46,280 nucleotides of DNA from Paracoccaceae bacterium (lineage in GTDB: Bacteria > Pseudomonadota > Alphaproteobacteria > Rhodobacterales > Rhodobacteraceae): the NCBI GenBank assembly GCA_902635985.1, contig CACPPZ010000009.1, positions 1-46,280 on the forward strand, given 5' to 3'. The position numbers and the translations under genes are program-made. The notes beneath the pieces are model-generated. The model was not told where the DNA came from, did no database searches, and saw only the letters and a list, made by a program, of their open reading frames with translations. Each line of letters opens with the position of its first letter. Position 1 is the stretch's first letter. Positions 1 to 9,454 of this stretch are shown one piece after another.

Positions 1-582
1 CTCTTGAAGTAGTTCATTCGAGTATATTGAGCCGGATGGATTATTCGGACTAACAAGCACTATGGCGCGAGTTCTATCTGTTATTAGCGCCTCTGCTTTT
101 TTAAGCATCGGGATCATGTTGCTATCCGTGTCCAATGGCACAGTCTTGACCCCGGCCATTTGTAGCCACATATGATGGTTGAAATACCATGGTGTTGGAA
201 TAATAACTTCGTCATTTTCGCTAGTAAAAGTCGCGATAGAAGCGCAAAAGGCCTGATTGCATCCGCTGGTAATCGCCACATTTTTTTCACTTATTTTTCC
301 ATTGTATTGACTAGACCATTGTCTTGCTAGGCTTTGCCGAAGCTCATCTAATCCTAAAACTGGCCCATAGGTGTTAACTTCGTTATCAGATAACACTTTG
401 TCCGCCATAAACTTAAGCATCTTTTCTGGTGGTGGTTCAGTAGGTGCTGCCTGAGAAACGTCGATTACTGGTTTTGAGGGTTGTAAATGTGGATTAGATA
501 TCCAACTTTTTACTTCAAGTACTGGTGGTGGACTCACGTCTTCGGTGCGTGTTTTTTTTAAAATTTTATCGGTCAATGCCAT
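1..582 (-). CDS. Class I/II pyridoxal-phosphate aminotransferase (5' part; runs off the window)
   Basis: The reading frame opens at ATG 582 and stays open to the window edge, giving the first 194 residues. The N-terminal layout is that of fold-type I aminotransferases: a VIDVSQAAPTEPPPE segment near residues 40-54, NTYGPVLGLDELRQSLA near 75-91, VAITSGCNQAFCASI for the cofactor-phosphate loop near 107-121, and VLVSPNNPSGSIYSNE near 175-190 with the conserved NNPSG. The Schiff-base lysine would lie outside the window. It starts 7 bases after the gpt stop codon, so it is probably the third gene of a fabI-gpt-aminotransferase transcript. The substrate cannot be told from this half. The family call is firm, the specificity open. 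Confidence 0.85.
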   Translation of the reverse strand, partial: MALTDKILKKTRTEDVSPPPVLEVKSWISNPHLQPSKPVIDVSQAAPTEPPPEKMLKFMADKVLSDNEVNTYGPVLGLDELRQSLARQWSSQYNGKISEKNVAITSGCNQAFCASIATFTSENDEVIIPTPWYFNHHMWLQMAGVKTVPLDTDSNMIPMLKKAEALITDRTRAIVLVSPNNPSGSIYSNELLQE

Positions 583-589
583 TACTAAC

Positions 590-1093
590 TTAATCCGTTC
601 CTCTATATGGCTCAACATATTGTAGAGCCATATCCCAGGGGAAAAATATCCAAGTGTCCTGGCTTACTTCTGTAACAAAAGTATCAACCTGATTTCTTCC
701 GAGTGGTTTTGCGTAAATTGTTGCAACGTGTGCTTTTGGCATCATAGATCGCACTGCCTCAAGTGTTTTCCCAGTATCTACCAAGTCATCAATAACAAGT
801 ACGCCCGAACCATCTCCTGTTAATTCAGAATTCGGTGGCTTTATAACTCTTGGTTCTGCTTGTGTCTGATGATTGTAGGATTTTACGCTTATTGTATCTA
901 CAGTGCGAATATCCAATTCTCTTGCCACTATCATCGCTGGAGCCATACCACCTCGAGTTATAGCTACAATTGCCTTCCATGCGCCTCTGTCTGGTCCTTG
1001 TCCGTCAAGCCGCCATGATAAAGCTCTCGCATCACGATGTAATTGATCCCAGCTAACATGAAATCCCTTTTCGTGTGGCAAGCGTTCAGACAT
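590..1093 (-). CDS. gpt: Xanthine-guanine phosphoribosyltransferase
   Basis: This 167-residue protein transfers phosphoribose from PRPP to guanine, xanthine or hypoxanthine in cytosolic purine salvage. The PRPP-binding motif is plain ([15 protein letters not shown], about residues 98-112). [20 protein letters not shown] lies near residues 42-61, where the family has its conserved RGG. Length and motif spacing match the Gpt family rather than the longer Hpt type. Its ATG shares one base with the fabI stop codon (TAATG), which points to translational coupling in one minus-strand transcript. The functional logic of pairing it with FabI is not obvious. Confidence 0.9.
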   Translation of the reverse strand: MSERLPHEKGFHVSWDQLHRDARALSWRLDGQGPDRGAWKAIVAITRGGMAPAMIVARELDIRTVDTISVKSYNHQTQAEPRVIKPPNSELTGDGSGVLVIDDLVDTGKTLEAVRSMMPKAHVATIYAKPLGRNQVDTFVTEVSQDTWIFFPWDMALQYVEPYRGTD

Positions 1094-1914
1094 TAATCCT
1101 TCCTCCCAGTAACGGCGTCTATATCTGGAGCGTCTACTGCTTTCATACCAACAATGTGATAACCAGAATCAACGTGTAAAATTTCTCCAGTGACTCCTGA
1201 ACCCAGATCTGAAAGTAAATACAATGCAGATTTTCCAACATCATCTATAGTTACATTTCGTCTGAGCGGTGAATTAAGCTCGTTCCATTTCAATATGTAC
1301 CTAAAGTCTCCAATTCCTGACGCTGCCAGAGTTTTGATGGGGCCTGCGGATATAGCATTAACCCTAATGCTATCTTTACCTAAATCTTCAGCCAAATATT
1401 TGACTGAAGTTTCTAATGCCGCTTTTGCTACTCCCATAACATTATAATGGGGCATAACTTGTTCCGCGCCATAATATGTAAGCGTCAGCATTGAACCACC
1501 ATTCGGCATTAATTTTTCGGCGTGGCTAGCTATGGTCGTAAACGAGTATACTGAGATATTCATTGTCATAATGAAGTTTTCTAAACTTGTATCAACATAT
1601 CGGCCGCGAAGCTCAGTCTTATCTGAAAAACCTATTGCATGAACTAGGAAGTCTAGTTGACCCCATTTCTTTTGAATTTCGGAAAATAATTTCGTAATAC
1701 TTTGTATATCCGACACATCACATTCAATTAAAAAATCTGAATCAACTCTTTCAGCAAGGGGACCCACTCTTTTTTTTAAAGCATCTCCCTGATACGAAAA
1801 AGCCATCTCGGCACCAGCATCAAAGCACGATTTCGCTATTCCCCAAGCTATGGATTTTTCGTTAGCCAGTCCCATTATGAGACCACGCTTGCCAGTCATT
1901 AATCCAGATGACAT
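1093..1914 (-). CDS. fabI: Enoyl-[acyl-carrier-protein] reductase (NADH)
   Basis: FabI reduces trans-2-enoyl-ACP with NADH in the last step of each fatty-acid elongation round. The 273-residue protein has the atypical short-chain-dehydrogenase start of FabI ([20 protein letters not shown], residues 8-27). It also has a LVHAIGF segment near residue 90 and the catalytic pair in [12 protein letters not shown] (Tyr and Lys seven apart, about residues 157-164). The [14 protein letters not shown] segment near 188-201 is typical of FabI. The gene diverges from pdxH across a 127-base gap and leads the fabI-gpt-aminotransferase run. Confidence 0.95.
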   Translation of the reverse strand: MSSGLMTGKRGLIMGLANEKSIAWGIAKSCFDAGAEMAFSYQGDALKKRVGPLAERVDSDFLIECDVSDIQSITKLFSEIQKKWGQLDFLVHAIGFSDKTELRGRYVDTSLENFIMTMNISVYSFTTIASHAEKLMPNGGSMLTLTYYGAEQVMPHYNVMGVAKAALETSVKYLAEDLGKDSIRVNAISAGPIKTLAASGIGDFRYILKWNELNSPLRRNVTIDDVGKSALYLLSDLGSGVTGEILHVDSGYHIVGMKAVDAPDIDAVTGRKD

Positions 1915-2041
1915 AAATATTCCCCCGAAATTTAACTTTATAAATGTTTAAGCTATGGAAAGTAGAGCTTCAAGCCTGACAAATATTTTTTTGGCACTAT
2001 TTACAAGTTAAACTGGATTGAGTGCTAGGTGGAGTAAGACA

Positions 2042-2647
2042 ATGGTAGATAGAAGCGGTAAATTTGAAGGGAATAACCCTTTCGATATTTGTAAAAGGTG
2101 GATTGCTGAGTCTGAACACGGTGAACTTAATGATCCCAATGCAATTGCACTAAGTACCGTGTCCGAAGATGGAATGCCTAACGTTCGCATGGTTTTATTA
2201 AAGAAAATCGATGACTCTGCCTTTGTATTTTTTACTAATTTTGGTTCCCAAAAAGCTGCTGAAATATTTGATTGTGGCAAGGCAAGTTTTGTATGGCATT
2301 CAAAGTTTTTGCGAAGGCAAATCAGGGTAAGAGGTCTCACCTCGCTAGAGAGTGAGCAAGCATCTGATGAATATTATAAGTCTCGGTCTTTGAAAAGTAG
2401 GCTGGGTGCATGGGCTTCAATTCAGTCAAAACCATTGAATTCAAGAAAAATATTATTAGACCGAGTTGAAAAATTTACAGAAGGTCTAGGCGCGGAACCC
2501 GCAAGGCCAAAATTTTGGGGCGGATTTCGCATTACCCCAGCCGAAATAGAATTTTGGGCAGAAGGGGAGGCCCGTTTACATGATCGTTTTTTATGGACTA
2601 AACGTGAGCCGGATGGTCAATGGTCAATTGAGCGATTGTACCCCTAA
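2042..2647 (+). CDS. pdxH: Pyridoxine/pyridoxamine 5'-phosphate oxidase
   Basis: PdxH is an FMN enzyme that oxidises PNP or PMP to pyridoxal 5'-phosphate, the cofactor used by the nearby aminotransferase among others. The C-terminal signature is clear: WGGFRITPAEIEFW followed by RLHDRFLW and a terminal ERLYP. The N-terminal half has ALSTVSEDGMPNVRMVLLK, the FMN-binding split-barrel segment. I chose ATG 2042 because GGAG sits 7 bases upstream. A TTG at 2018 would add eight residues without a ribosome binding site. The result is 201 residues, close to the family norm. Confidence 0.95.
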   Translation: MVDRSGKFEGNNPFDICKRWIAESEHGELNDPNAIALSTVSEDGMPNVRMVLLKKIDDSAFVFFTNFGSQKAAEIFDCGKASFVWHSKFLRRQIRVRGLTSLESEQASDEYYKSRSLKSRLGAWASIQSKPLNSRKILLDRVEKFTEGLGAEPARPKFWGGFRITPAEIEFWAEGEARLHDRFLWTKREPDGQWSIERLYP

Positions 2648-2670
2648 TTGATAATAATTTATTTATTGAA

Positions 2671-3168
2671 TTGAAATCACTGGCAAGGTTAAAACTTATA
2701 ATAATCCAACGTGCATTACTTTGTATTTTGAGTTGTATGGCCTTTTTGATTGGCGCTCGTTCTATAGCAGATAGCAATTGTACGCATGAGGAAATATCCA
2801 TCTTCTATAAAACTCAGCAGCAAGCCAAATTTTGCGTTGAACTTGCTATTAATAATGAAGAGCGGCAGCGAGGCTTAATGTTCAGAAAGGGAATGGAACT
2901 CAGCAATGGGATGATGTTTGTTTATGATCGACCACAATCTGTATCGTTTTGGATGAAAAATACCAGCATTCCCCTAGACATTATATTTGCTAATGAAGCT
3001 GGAATTATAACGAAGATATTTGAAAATGCCACTCCATTTAGTACAACCAGTATTTTTGGAGGATATGATGTACAGTATGTATTGGAAATTAATGCTGGTT
3101 TAACAAAATTACTGGGTATTAAGACGGGAGGTTTGATAAAGCACAGTCTCGTACTTCCAGGGAATTAG
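2671..3168 (+). CDS. DUF192 family secreted protein
   Basis: A DUF192 protein of up to 165 residues. The domain spans about residues 55-160 with family hallmarks ERQRGLMFRKGM, GMMFVYDRPQSVSFWMKNT and IPLDIIFANEAGIITKI. A hydrophobic stretch (LLCILSCMAFLIGARSIA, about residues 16-33) looks like a signal peptide, so the protein is probably periplasmic. The biochemical role of the family is unknown. The start is uncertain: TTG 2671 has no obvious ribosome binding site, and the methionine at residue 23 falls inside the signal. It follows pdxH by 23 bases and may be cotranscribed. Confidence 0.85.
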   Translation: MKSLARLKLIIIQRALLCILSCMAFLIGARSIADSNCTHEEISIFYKTQQQAKFCVELAINNEERQRGLMFRKGMELSNGMMFVYDRPQSVSFWMKNTSIPLDIIFANEAGIITKIFENATPFSTTSIFGGYDVQYVLEINAGLTKLLGIKTGGLIKHSLVLPGN

Positions 3169-3249
3169 TATAGTTGACCTAATGTTTAAATTTATTTTTT
3201 ATATTCTAGGTCTTTTCAAATCATTTTCGATTATATAGAGAAAGTCTGT

Positions 3250-3326
3250 CGGGGCGTAGCGCAGCCTGGTAGCGCGACGGTTTTGGGTACCGTAGGTCGC
3301 AAGTTCGAATCTTGCCGTCCCGACCA
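3250..3326 (+). tRNA. tRNA-Pro (anticodon TGG)
   Basis: A complete 77-base cloverleaf. The acceptor CGGGGCG pairs with CGTCCCG (one G-U) and keeps the C1-G72 pair typical of bacterial tRNA-Pro. The anticodon arm ACGGT/ACCGT carries the loop TTTGGGT (TGG at positions 34-36), the T-loop is TTCGAAT, and CCA is encoded. The last 14 bases recur at 5199-5212. Confidence 0.97.
3313..3326 (+). repeat. Direct repeat copy 1 (tRNA-Pro 3' end, attachment-site-like)
   Basis: TGCCGTCCCGACCA, the acceptor 3' strand plus CCA of tRNA-Pro, is repeated exactly and in the same orientation at 5199-5212. Extending leftward, 17 of 19 bases agree. Tyrosine recombinases commonly use tRNA 3' ends as integration sites and leave such a duplication. 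Confidence 0.6.
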
Positions 3327-3538
3327 GAATGGAGACTGTTGATCGACAATCTACACCATGTAAATATGATAAAAATTTACGTGTTGGTTAATTTTAATGG
3401 ACAACTACAGACAAAATTTAGCGCAAAATGTGCTAAAAACGCAAGTTTGCGCTTAACTATACGCGGTACAGAAAATGTACTGGTCGCATGTAAACATTTT
3501 TGGTACGATAATGGCAATCTTAACGTGTGGAGGTAACT

Positions 3539-4141
3539 ATGTCTTGGTTTCTAAAAGGTGATTATTACGAAAATTGTTCATGCACTAATACGTGCCCTTG
3601 CACATGGTCCTCTATGTCAGCACCTGCAACCAACGATTACTGTAGAGCCAACTTGGCCTTCAAAGTATCCGAAGGGGAAGTCAACGGTATTAATATGAGT
3701 GGTCTAGTTTTCGTAATTATAATAGACTCTCCGCCTTTGATGTCAGATGGTGGATGGAAAGTTGGAGTAGTTGTCAGCGAAAGCACAACTGACGAACAGA
3801 TGGGTGCCCTCGGTGAGGTTATGAGCGGCGATATTGGTGGTCCAGCTGCCATGCTTAAAGACATGATCGGCGAGATGCTGGGAATGGAGCGTCATCCAGT
3901 TTCAATAGATGCCAAAGGCAACGACTTTCACATCACGATTGGACAATCGTTTGAGTATAATGCAACCATAATTACAAACCCGATGACAGAAGAACCAGTA
4001 AAGATTGTCGGTATGATGCATCCGGCAGGAGACGAACTAACATTGGCGAATGTGCACAAATCGAACGCATCAATTATGGGTGTATCCTTCTCTGGAGAAA
4101 ACTTAAGCGGCTATACTTCCCAATTTAGCTGGGCGGCATAA
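3539..4141 (+). CDS. DUF1326 domain protein
   Basis: A 200-residue soluble protein of the DUF1326 family. The N-terminal cysteine cluster ENCSCTNTCPCTW supplies Cys13, 15, 19 and 21, with another Cys at 35, an arrangement that could bind metal. The rest has the family's AMLKDMIGEMLG helix and ITIGQSFEYN strand. The start is ATG 3539 because GGAGG lies 5 bases upstream; an in-frame GTG at 3527 would overlap that site. It is followed 12 bases later by a DUF2182 membrane protein, a pairing known from other genomes, so the two probably work together. No function is established. The pair sits between the tRNA-Pro 3' end and its partial copy. Confidence 0.85.
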   Translation: MSWFLKGDYYENCSCTNTCPCTWSSMSAPATNDYCRANLAFKVSEGEVNGINMSGLVFVIIIDSPPLMSDGGWKVGVVVSESTTDEQMGALGEVMSGDIGGPAAMLKDMIGEMLGMERHPVSIDAKGNDFHITIGQSFEYNATIITNPMTEEPVKIVGMMHPAGDELTLANVHKSNASIMGVSFSGENLSGYTSQFSWAA

Positions 4142-4153
4142 TCTGAAAAACTT

Positions 4154-4972
4154 ATGTTAATAGCATCGCGGCAAGCCCCAACTGTCTTTTTGGTCATGCT
4201 TTTAGCTTGCCTTTGTTGGGCTATATTGGCGTGGCTCGTTATAGATATGTGCCACCCAGTAGCAATGATGACAATGCCCATGTCCCCCGCTTGGAGCACG
4301 AGTAACTTTATAGCGGTTTTTCTCATGTGGGCGATAATGATGGCCGCTATGATGCTCCCTTCTGCACTTCCTATGATAATCATTCATAGGAAGATGTCAT
4401 CTGCGGGCACAAATGGTGTAGCAACAGCAGTTTTTACCGCAGCATACCTCATTATTTGGTCTGTGTTTTCGATTTTTGCAGTCACTACCCAGTTTTTTGC
4501 GCACGGTTTAGGAGTTCTTAACCCGTCAGACTTAACGCTGTCGACATTGTTTTCGGCAATAGTTTTGATCGCCGCAGGAGGCTTCCAATTCACAAAACTG
4601 AAAGATACATGCCTTAAAGCTTGTCAAAGCCCTGCTGGTTTCTTCATGACACGCTGGAAGGAAGGTTCAATAGGCGCTCTCAAGATGGGGTTGTCACACG
4701 GCCTATTTTGCCTAGGTTGTTGTTGGGCTTTAATGTTACTGCTCTTCGTTGGTGGGGTAATGAACTTAGCTTGGGTACTTCTGCTTTCGCTTGGTGTTCT
4801 TGCAGAAAAAACAATACCAGCTGGTAAAGCTTTGTCTAATTTAATTGGAATAGCTTTAATTATCTTTGGAGCATTTTTATTTTATAGATATTTTTGGTCT
4901 ACGCCCATGATGCCTATGTCAGATATGGCAATGGATTGTATGAAAATGGGAAGTATGGATATGAATAAGTAA
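4154..4972 (+). CDS. DUF2182 integral membrane protein with Met-rich tail
   Basis: A 272-residue polytopic membrane protein of DUF2182. The family signature MWAIMMAAMMLPSALPM lies near residues 58-74, and hydrophobic spans occur at about 10-35, 58-80, 93-120, 130-147, 175-215 and 225-245. A cytosine-free loop is not assumed: the segment DTCLKACQSPAGFFM carries two cysteines, and GLFCLGCCWALML carries three more inside a membrane span. The C-terminus is unusual: nine of the last 22 residues are methionine (PMMPMSDMAMDCMKMGSMDM), a composition seen in copper(I)- or silver-binding segments. With the Cys-rich DUF1326 protein just upstream this suggests metal handling, but that is inference. Confidence 0.85.
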   Translation: MLIASRQAPTVFLVMLLACLCWAILAWLVIDMCHPVAMMTMPMSPAWSTSNFIAVFLMWAIMMAAMMLPSALPMIIIHRKMSSAGTNGVATAVFTAAYLIIWSVFSIFAVTTQFFAHGLGVLNPSDLTLSTLFSAIVLIAAGGFQFTKLKDTCLKACQSPAGFFMTRWKEGSIGALKMGLSHGLFCLGCCWALMLLLFVGGVMNLAWVLLLSLGVLAEKTIPAGKALSNLIGIALIIFGAFLFYRYFWSTPMMPMSDMAMDCMKMGSMDMNK

Positions 4973-5193
4973 ACTCTGAAACTGCAACCTTTAAGCATTA
5001 CGTTTTACGAAATTTTATCTACGAACTTTATGGGCAGAGTATTATCCAGACAGATCAGGCATAAGCAAAAAGACGGGAAGTAGCGCCGTTTCATTATATA
5101 ATTAAATAGCCAGTTTGGCGCAAAATAAAACGGCAAATTTTTTTTGTCGATCGTTGTTTTTCAAATATTTTCAATGCCTTAATTGTGGTCGTG

Positions 5194-5212
5194 ATTCGTG
5201 CCGTCCCGACCA
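5194..5212 (+). repeat. Direct repeat copy 2 (partial tRNA-Pro 3' end)
   Basis: ATTCGTGCCGTCCCGACCA matches the last 19 bases of tRNA-Pro at 17 positions, the final 14 exactly. There is no cloverleaf around it, so it is not a second tRNA. It reads as the distal attachment-site remnant of a segment inserted downstream of tRNA-Pro. Confidence 0.6.
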
Positions 5213-5489
5213 TCTGCGTAGAGCCTAAAGCATTACTATGGGTTTTATTTTGCAATATTTCCCAAAAATAAAATACTAAGGCAAAAAAAATTTTTATCAA
5301 AAATGAATCACTGCGGGGGTTGTAGATTTAGTTTGTTTTCTAAACTCCTTCCTGTAAAGGTCGATAACTATTACATTTTAGAGTTTCTTTTTTTAATTTT
5401 TTATCAGGTTAATTTGCGGTTTTTCTCGGCGTGAAAACTTAATCAGACTGAGTCAAGATAGTTTTTCTCAAATTTATGAAATTTAACTA

Positions 5490-5554
5490 TTGACCTTTGA
5501 CGCAAACCTACGTCTATTTGTGCCTACTGGTCACCCCACATACTACATGTAGTA
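5490..5554 (+). promoter_or_regulatory. Candidate nrdJ promoter and palindromic operator
   Basis: TTGACC (5490-5495) and TCTATT (5513-5518) are spaced by 17 bases. About 22 bases further on is the perfect palindrome TACTACATGTAGTA (5541-5554), where it would overlap or follow the transcription start. Its core CTACATGTAG resembles half of the NrdR-box pattern (CTATATATAG), the usual repressor site of ribonucleotide reductase genes. I see no second box at the usual spacing, so NrdR control is only a suggestion. Confidence 0.35.
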
Positions 5555-5666
5555 GCTAAATGGGTAAAGCGTCGTACCTTTGCCTTCAGCTGTCGGTGGA
5601 TCATAATCATGGCCTTCGTGTAAAAAAGAAGGCTAAACGAGAAAAGTTTAAAGTAGGCGGGACATA

Positions 5667-8600
5667 ATGAAGATTAAAAGACAATTTACGACGGCGGGAA
5701 AGTGCGCTTATCAAGACATAAATTTTACCTCAACATCGTCCGAGATAAAAAACCCTGACGGATCTATAGTATTTCAGCTTGAAAATGTTGAAGTACCAAC
5801 CAATTGGTCGCAAGTTGCTAGTGATGTCATAGCACAAAAATATTTTCGTAAAGCTGGAGTTCCAACAAAAACTAATAAAGTGAAAGAAAAAGATATACCG
5901 GAGTTTTTGTGGCGATCGGTCCCGGCGTCTGATGCATCTTTCACAGGTGAAACTTCATCTAAGCAGGTTTTTGACCGTCTTGCAGGAGCCTGGTCTTACT
6001 GGGGCTGGAAAGGCGGTTATTTTTCCAGCGAGAAAGACGCTCAGACCTATTTCGATGAAATGAGATATATGCTTGCAACCCAAATGGCTGCGCCTAACAG
6101 TCCTCAGTGGTTCAATACAGGATTGCACTGGGCCTATGGTATTGATGGTCCTAGTCAAGGGCACCATTATGTTGATTTCAAAACTGGAAAGCTCGTTAAG
6201 TCAAAATCAGCCTATGAACATCCGCAGCCCCATGCATGCTTTATCCAATCGGTCAGTGATGATCTGGTAAATGAAGGAGGCATAATGGACCTCTGGGTCC
6301 GCGAGGCGCGCTTATTTAAGTATGGATCGGGTACCGGTACAAACTTTAGCTCTCTCAGAGGTGATGGTGAGCCGTTGTCTGGCGGCGGCAAGTCGTCGGG
6401 ACTTATGGGATTTCTGAAAATAGGTGATCGCTCCGCCGGGGCAATAAAGTCAGGTGGCACAACACGGCGGGCTGCTAAGATGGTAATCTGTGACGCTGAT
6501 CATCCAGACATTGAAGAGTTCATCAACTGGAAAGTAAAAGAAGAACAAAAGGTGGCGTCGATAGTAGCGGGATCCAAAATTCACGAAGCCAAATTAAATG
6601 AAATTTTTGAGGCCATAAAGAAGTGGGATGGCGAGCTCGAAGATGCAGTCAATTCAAGCAAGAATAGCGCTTTAAAAGAAGCAGTTAGAGCAGCCAAAAA
6701 GTCTTTAATCCCGGAAACCTACATAAAAAGAGTTCTGGACTATGCCAGACAGGGATACACGGCTATCGAATTTCCAACATATGACACTGATTGGGACTCA
6801 GAAGCATACGCCTCGGTATCAGGGCAAAACTCAAATAATTCAATAAGAGTAACCGATGCCTTTCTTGATGCTGTCAAAAACGATGAAGACTGGGATTTAA
6901 AAAACAGGGTGAATGGAGAGACTGCTCGAACCATTCGTGCTAGGAAGTTATGGGAGGACGTCGGCCACGCGGCCTGGGCTTGCGCAGATCCGGGAATTCA
7001 ATTTCATGATACAGTCAATGCCTGGCATACCTGTCCAGAGGATGGTGAGATAAGAGGCTCAAACCCTTGTTCAGAATACATGTTTTTAGATGACACAGCT
7101 TGTAATTTGGCAAGCATGAACTTGCTGAAATTTCTATCCGATGGGGAATTCAAAGTAGATAATTACATACATGCAACAAAATTATGGACCATAACGCTCG
7201 AAATATCTGTTTTAATGGCACAATTCCCATCGAAAGAAATTGCACAGAGATCATACGATTTCCGCACGCTAGGGCTAGGATACGCAAATATCGGTGGTTT
7301 ATTGATGAATATGGGACTGGGTTACGATAGTGACGAGGGTCGTTCGTTGTGTGGAGCACTGACGGCAATCATGACGGGGGTAGCTTACTCCACAAGTGCA
7401 ACGATGGCCTCCGAAGTGGGTTCCTTCCCTGGCTATTCAAAAAATAAAAACCATATGCTCAGGGTGATAAGAAATCACAGAAATGCAGCAAGAGGCAAAG
7501 TGGATGGATATGAGTCTTTAAGGGTAAAGCCTGTACCATTAGACCAACTCAATTGTCCCGATCCGACTTTGATAGAAAAAGCATTAGAATCTTGGGACAA
7601 AGCATTAGAGCTTGGTGAGAAAAACGGATTTAGAAATGCCCAAGTCTCTGTAATAGCTCCAACAGGAACTATCGGGTTAGTGATGGACTGTGATACGACA
7701 GGGATTGAACCAGACTTTGCACTAGTCAAATTTAAGAAACTAGCAGGGGGTGGATATTTTAAGATTATCAATCAATCGGTTCCTGCTGCTCTCAGAAAGC
7801 TCGGCTATTCTGAGGCCAAGATAGAAGAAATTGTGTCCTACGCGGTGGGACATGGGTCAATAGGAAATGCACCAGGAATTAATCACACCAGCTTAATTGG
7901 GCATGGTTTTGGGCAGCAAGAGATAGATAAAGTTGAAGCGGCACTTGGATCAGCCTTTGATATCCGTTTTGTCTTTAATCAATGGACTCTTGGAGCAGAT
8001 TTCTGCACTGACGTGCTCGGTATACCTTCGGATAAGTTGGTTGACAGTAACTTTGATTTGCTTCGGCACCTGGGTTATACCAAGGCTGACATAGATATGG
8101 CAAATGATCATGTTTGCGGAACTATGACCTTGGAAGGGGCTCCGCACTTAAGCGTTGATCATTACCACATCTTTGATTGTGCGAACCCATGTGGAAAGAT
8201 GGGTAAGCGATTTTTATCTGTAAATAGTCATATTCATATGATGGCAGCAGCGCAGTCCTTTACGTCAGGTGCCATCTCAAAGACAATTAATATGCCAAAT
8301 GATGCAACTATAGAAGACTGCCAAAAGGCATATGAACTATCATGGTCACTTGGGGTGAAAGCAAATGCCCTATATCGAGATGGTTCCAAACTATCGCAAC
8401 CATTAGCAGCAGCATTGCTAGAAGGTGATGAGGAAGCTGCAGATGTTATGGAAGAAGCCAATCCACAGGTTAAGGCAGCGACTTTAGCGGAAAAAGTTAT
8501 CGAAAAAGTTATTGTAAAAGAAATAGTCAAGGTTAACGAACGCTCGAAAATGCCAGAGAGGCGTAAAGGCTATACCCAAAAAGCAACAGTGGGAGGGCAT

Positions 8601-9302
8601 AAGGTATACTTGCGAACTGGAGAATATTCTAATGGCGCTCTAGGAGAGATATTCATTGATATGCATAAAGAAGGGGCAGGCTTCCGTGCTATGATGAATA
8701 ACTTTGCGATAGCCGTTTCGGTTGGGTTGCAATATGGGGTTCCACTTGAAGAATTTGTAGATGCGTTTACGTTCACAAAGTTTGAACCGGCAGGTATGGT
8801 ACAAGGCAACGATAGCATTAAGAATGCTACTTCTATTTTAGATTATATCTTTAGAGAATTAGCAGTCAGTTATCTAGATCGCACAGATTTAGCCCACGTT
8901 AAACCGGAGGGTGCGAGTTTTGATGATATAGGAATTGGAAGCGAGGAAGGGGTGCGGAATGTAAAAGAGGTATCTGATACAGCCGCTACGCGCTCACTAG
9001 AGGTACTAAAACAGATAAGTTCCACTGGGTATTTAAGGAAAAGGCTTCCACAGGAATTGATGCAGCAGCAAGAAATAAGTAGCGATATAACAGATTCAGG
9101 TGGGGCTGACTTGGCTACTATGGTTGCAGCAAAATCTATAGCGCCGGCAGTTGAGTCTGATCCATTAATGGACCCTCGAGCCAAGGCAAAACTTCAAGGT
9201 TATGAAGGAGATCCGTGTTCAGACTGCGGTAATTACACTCTTGTTCGGAACGGTACTTGTATGAAGTGTAATACTTGTGGAGGTACGTCTGGTTGTAGTT
9301 AA
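5667..9302 (+). CDS. nrdJ: Vitamin B12-dependent (class II) ribonucleoside-diphosphate reductase
   Basis: A full-length 1211-residue NrdJ, which makes deoxyribonucleotides using adenosylcobalamin and needs no oxygen or NrdB subunit. The catalytic barrel is evident: [11 protein letters not shown] near residue 225, [19 protein letters not shown] with Asn466, Cys468 and Glu470 of the finger loop, [20 protein letters not shown] near 670-690, and [10 protein letters not shown] after it. A TSCPD-type domain ([19 protein letters not shown] to [12 protein letters not shown]) follows at about 975-1055. The end is a Cys-rich zinc-type tail ([19 protein letters not shown]) that probably serves redox shuttling. 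ATG 5667 has AGGCGG about 8 bases upstream. A strong terminator follows at 9404. Confidence 0.97.
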   Translation: MKIKRQFTTAGKCAYQDINFTSTSSEIKNPDGSIVFQLENVEVPTNWSQVASDVIAQKYFRKAGVPTKTNKVKEKDIPEFLWRSVPASDASFTGETSSKQVFDRLAGAWSYWGWKGGYFSSEKDAQTYFDEMRYMLATQMAAPNSPQWFNTGLHWAYGIDGPSQGHHYVDFKTGKLVKSKSAYEHPQPHACFIQSVSDDLVNEGGIMDLWVREARLFKYGSGTGTNFSSLRGDGEPLSGGGKSSGLMGFLKIGDRSAGAIKSGGTTRRAAKMVICDADHPDIEEFINWKVKEEQKVASIVAGSKIHEAKLNEIFEAIKKWDGELEDAVNSSKNSALKEAVRAAKKSLIPETYIKRVLDYARQGYTAIEFPTYDTDWDSEAYASVSGQNSNNSIRVTDAFLDAVKNDEDWDLKNRVNGETARTIRARKLWEDVGHAAWACADPGIQFHDTVNAWHTCPEDGEIRGSNPCSEYMFLDDTACNLASMNLLKFLSDGEFKVDNYIHATKLWTITLEISVLMAQFPSKEIAQRSYDFRTLGLGYANIGGLLMNMGLGYDSDEGRSLCGALTAIMTGVAYSTSATMASEVGSFPGYSKNKNHMLRVIRNHRNAARGKVDGYESLRVKPVPLDQLNCPDPTLIEKALESWDKALELGEKNGFRNAQVSVIAPTGTIGLVMDCDTTGIEPDFALVKFKKLAGGGYFKIINQSVPAALRKLGYSEAKIEEIVSYAVGHGSIGNAPGINHTSLIGHGFGQQEIDKVEAALGSAFDIRFVFNQWTLGADFCTDVLGIPSDKLVDSNFDLLRHLGYTKADIDMANDHVCGTMTLEGAPHLSVDHYHIFDCANPCGKMGKRFLSVNSHIHMMAAAQSFTSGAISKTINMPNDATIEDCQKAYELSWSLGVKANALYRDGSKLSQPLAAALLEGDEEAADVMEEANPQVKAATLAEKVIEKVIVKEIVKVNERSKMPERRKGYTQKATVGGHKVYLRTGEYSNGALGEIFIDMHKEGAGFRAMMNNFAIAVSVGLQYGVPLEEFVDAFTFTKFEPAGMVQGNDSIKNATSILDYIFRELAVSYLDRTDLAHVKPEGASFDDIGIGSEEGVRNVKEVSDTAATRSLEVLKQISSTGYLRKRLPQELMQQQEISSDITDSGGADLATMVAAKSIAPAVESDPLMDPRAKAKLQGYEGDPCSDCGNYTLVRNGTCMKCNTCGGTSGCS

Positions 9303-9403
9303 AATGAGACATGGGGCAAGTGCGCTTGTCCCTGACGACGTTCAGGCCGCAGGCAAAATATCCAGCGAGCAGTTCTAACATAAGAGCTTGGACGGCGAAA
9401 CTT

Positions 9404-9433
9404 AAGGAGGTCACAGATGACCTCTTTTTTTTT
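9404..9433 (+). terminator. Rho-independent terminator of nrdJ
   Basis: GAGGTCA (9407-9413) pairs with TGACCTC (9418-9424) across the loop CAGA. The stem is extended outward by a G-U pair and two A-U pairs, and runs into nine T residues. It lies between the convergent nrdJ and FrnE-like genes. Confidence 0.9.
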
Positions 9434-9454
9434 CTTACGATAACACATCTTATT

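Larger units (their letters stand above)
4973..5666. other. Intergenic region before nrdJ
   Basis: A 694-base stretch with no convincing gene. It holds an AAACGGCAAA motif (5128-5137), the partial tRNA-Pro copy ending at 5212, then AT-rich sequence, a possible promoter (TTGACC at 5490, TCTATT at 5513) and a perfect 14-base palindrome (5541-5554) ahead of nrdJ. A short open stretch near 5005-5105 has no start codon and no recognisable product. Confidence 0.6.

Noticed and set aside
3466-3480. Cop-box-like inverted repeat GTACA-N5-TGTAC before DUF1326
   Set aside because: The known copper repressor box has a two-base spacer (TACANNTGTA); this one has five, so the resemblance is too weak.
3312-3536. 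74-codon plus-strand frame after tRNA-Pro
   Set aside because: It starts inside the tRNA and has no ribosome binding site or recognisable protein; the strong GGAGG belongs to the next gene.
5199-5212. A second tRNA-Pro gene
   Set aside because: Only the 3' end is present; no D arm or anticodon arm can be drawn.
5094-5300. Minus-strand frame that might be an integrase remnant
   Set aside because: It reads through the tRNA-derived repeat and shows none of the tyrosine recombinase residues (R..HxxR..Y).
5300-5666. Cobalamin riboswitch upstream of nrdJ
   Set aside because: No B12-box-like core was seen, and NrdJ uses rather than makes the cofactor.
9304-9378. 24-codon ORF directly after nrdJ
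   Set aside because: Very short, no ribosome binding site, and it lies on a stable hairpin that explains the sequence better.
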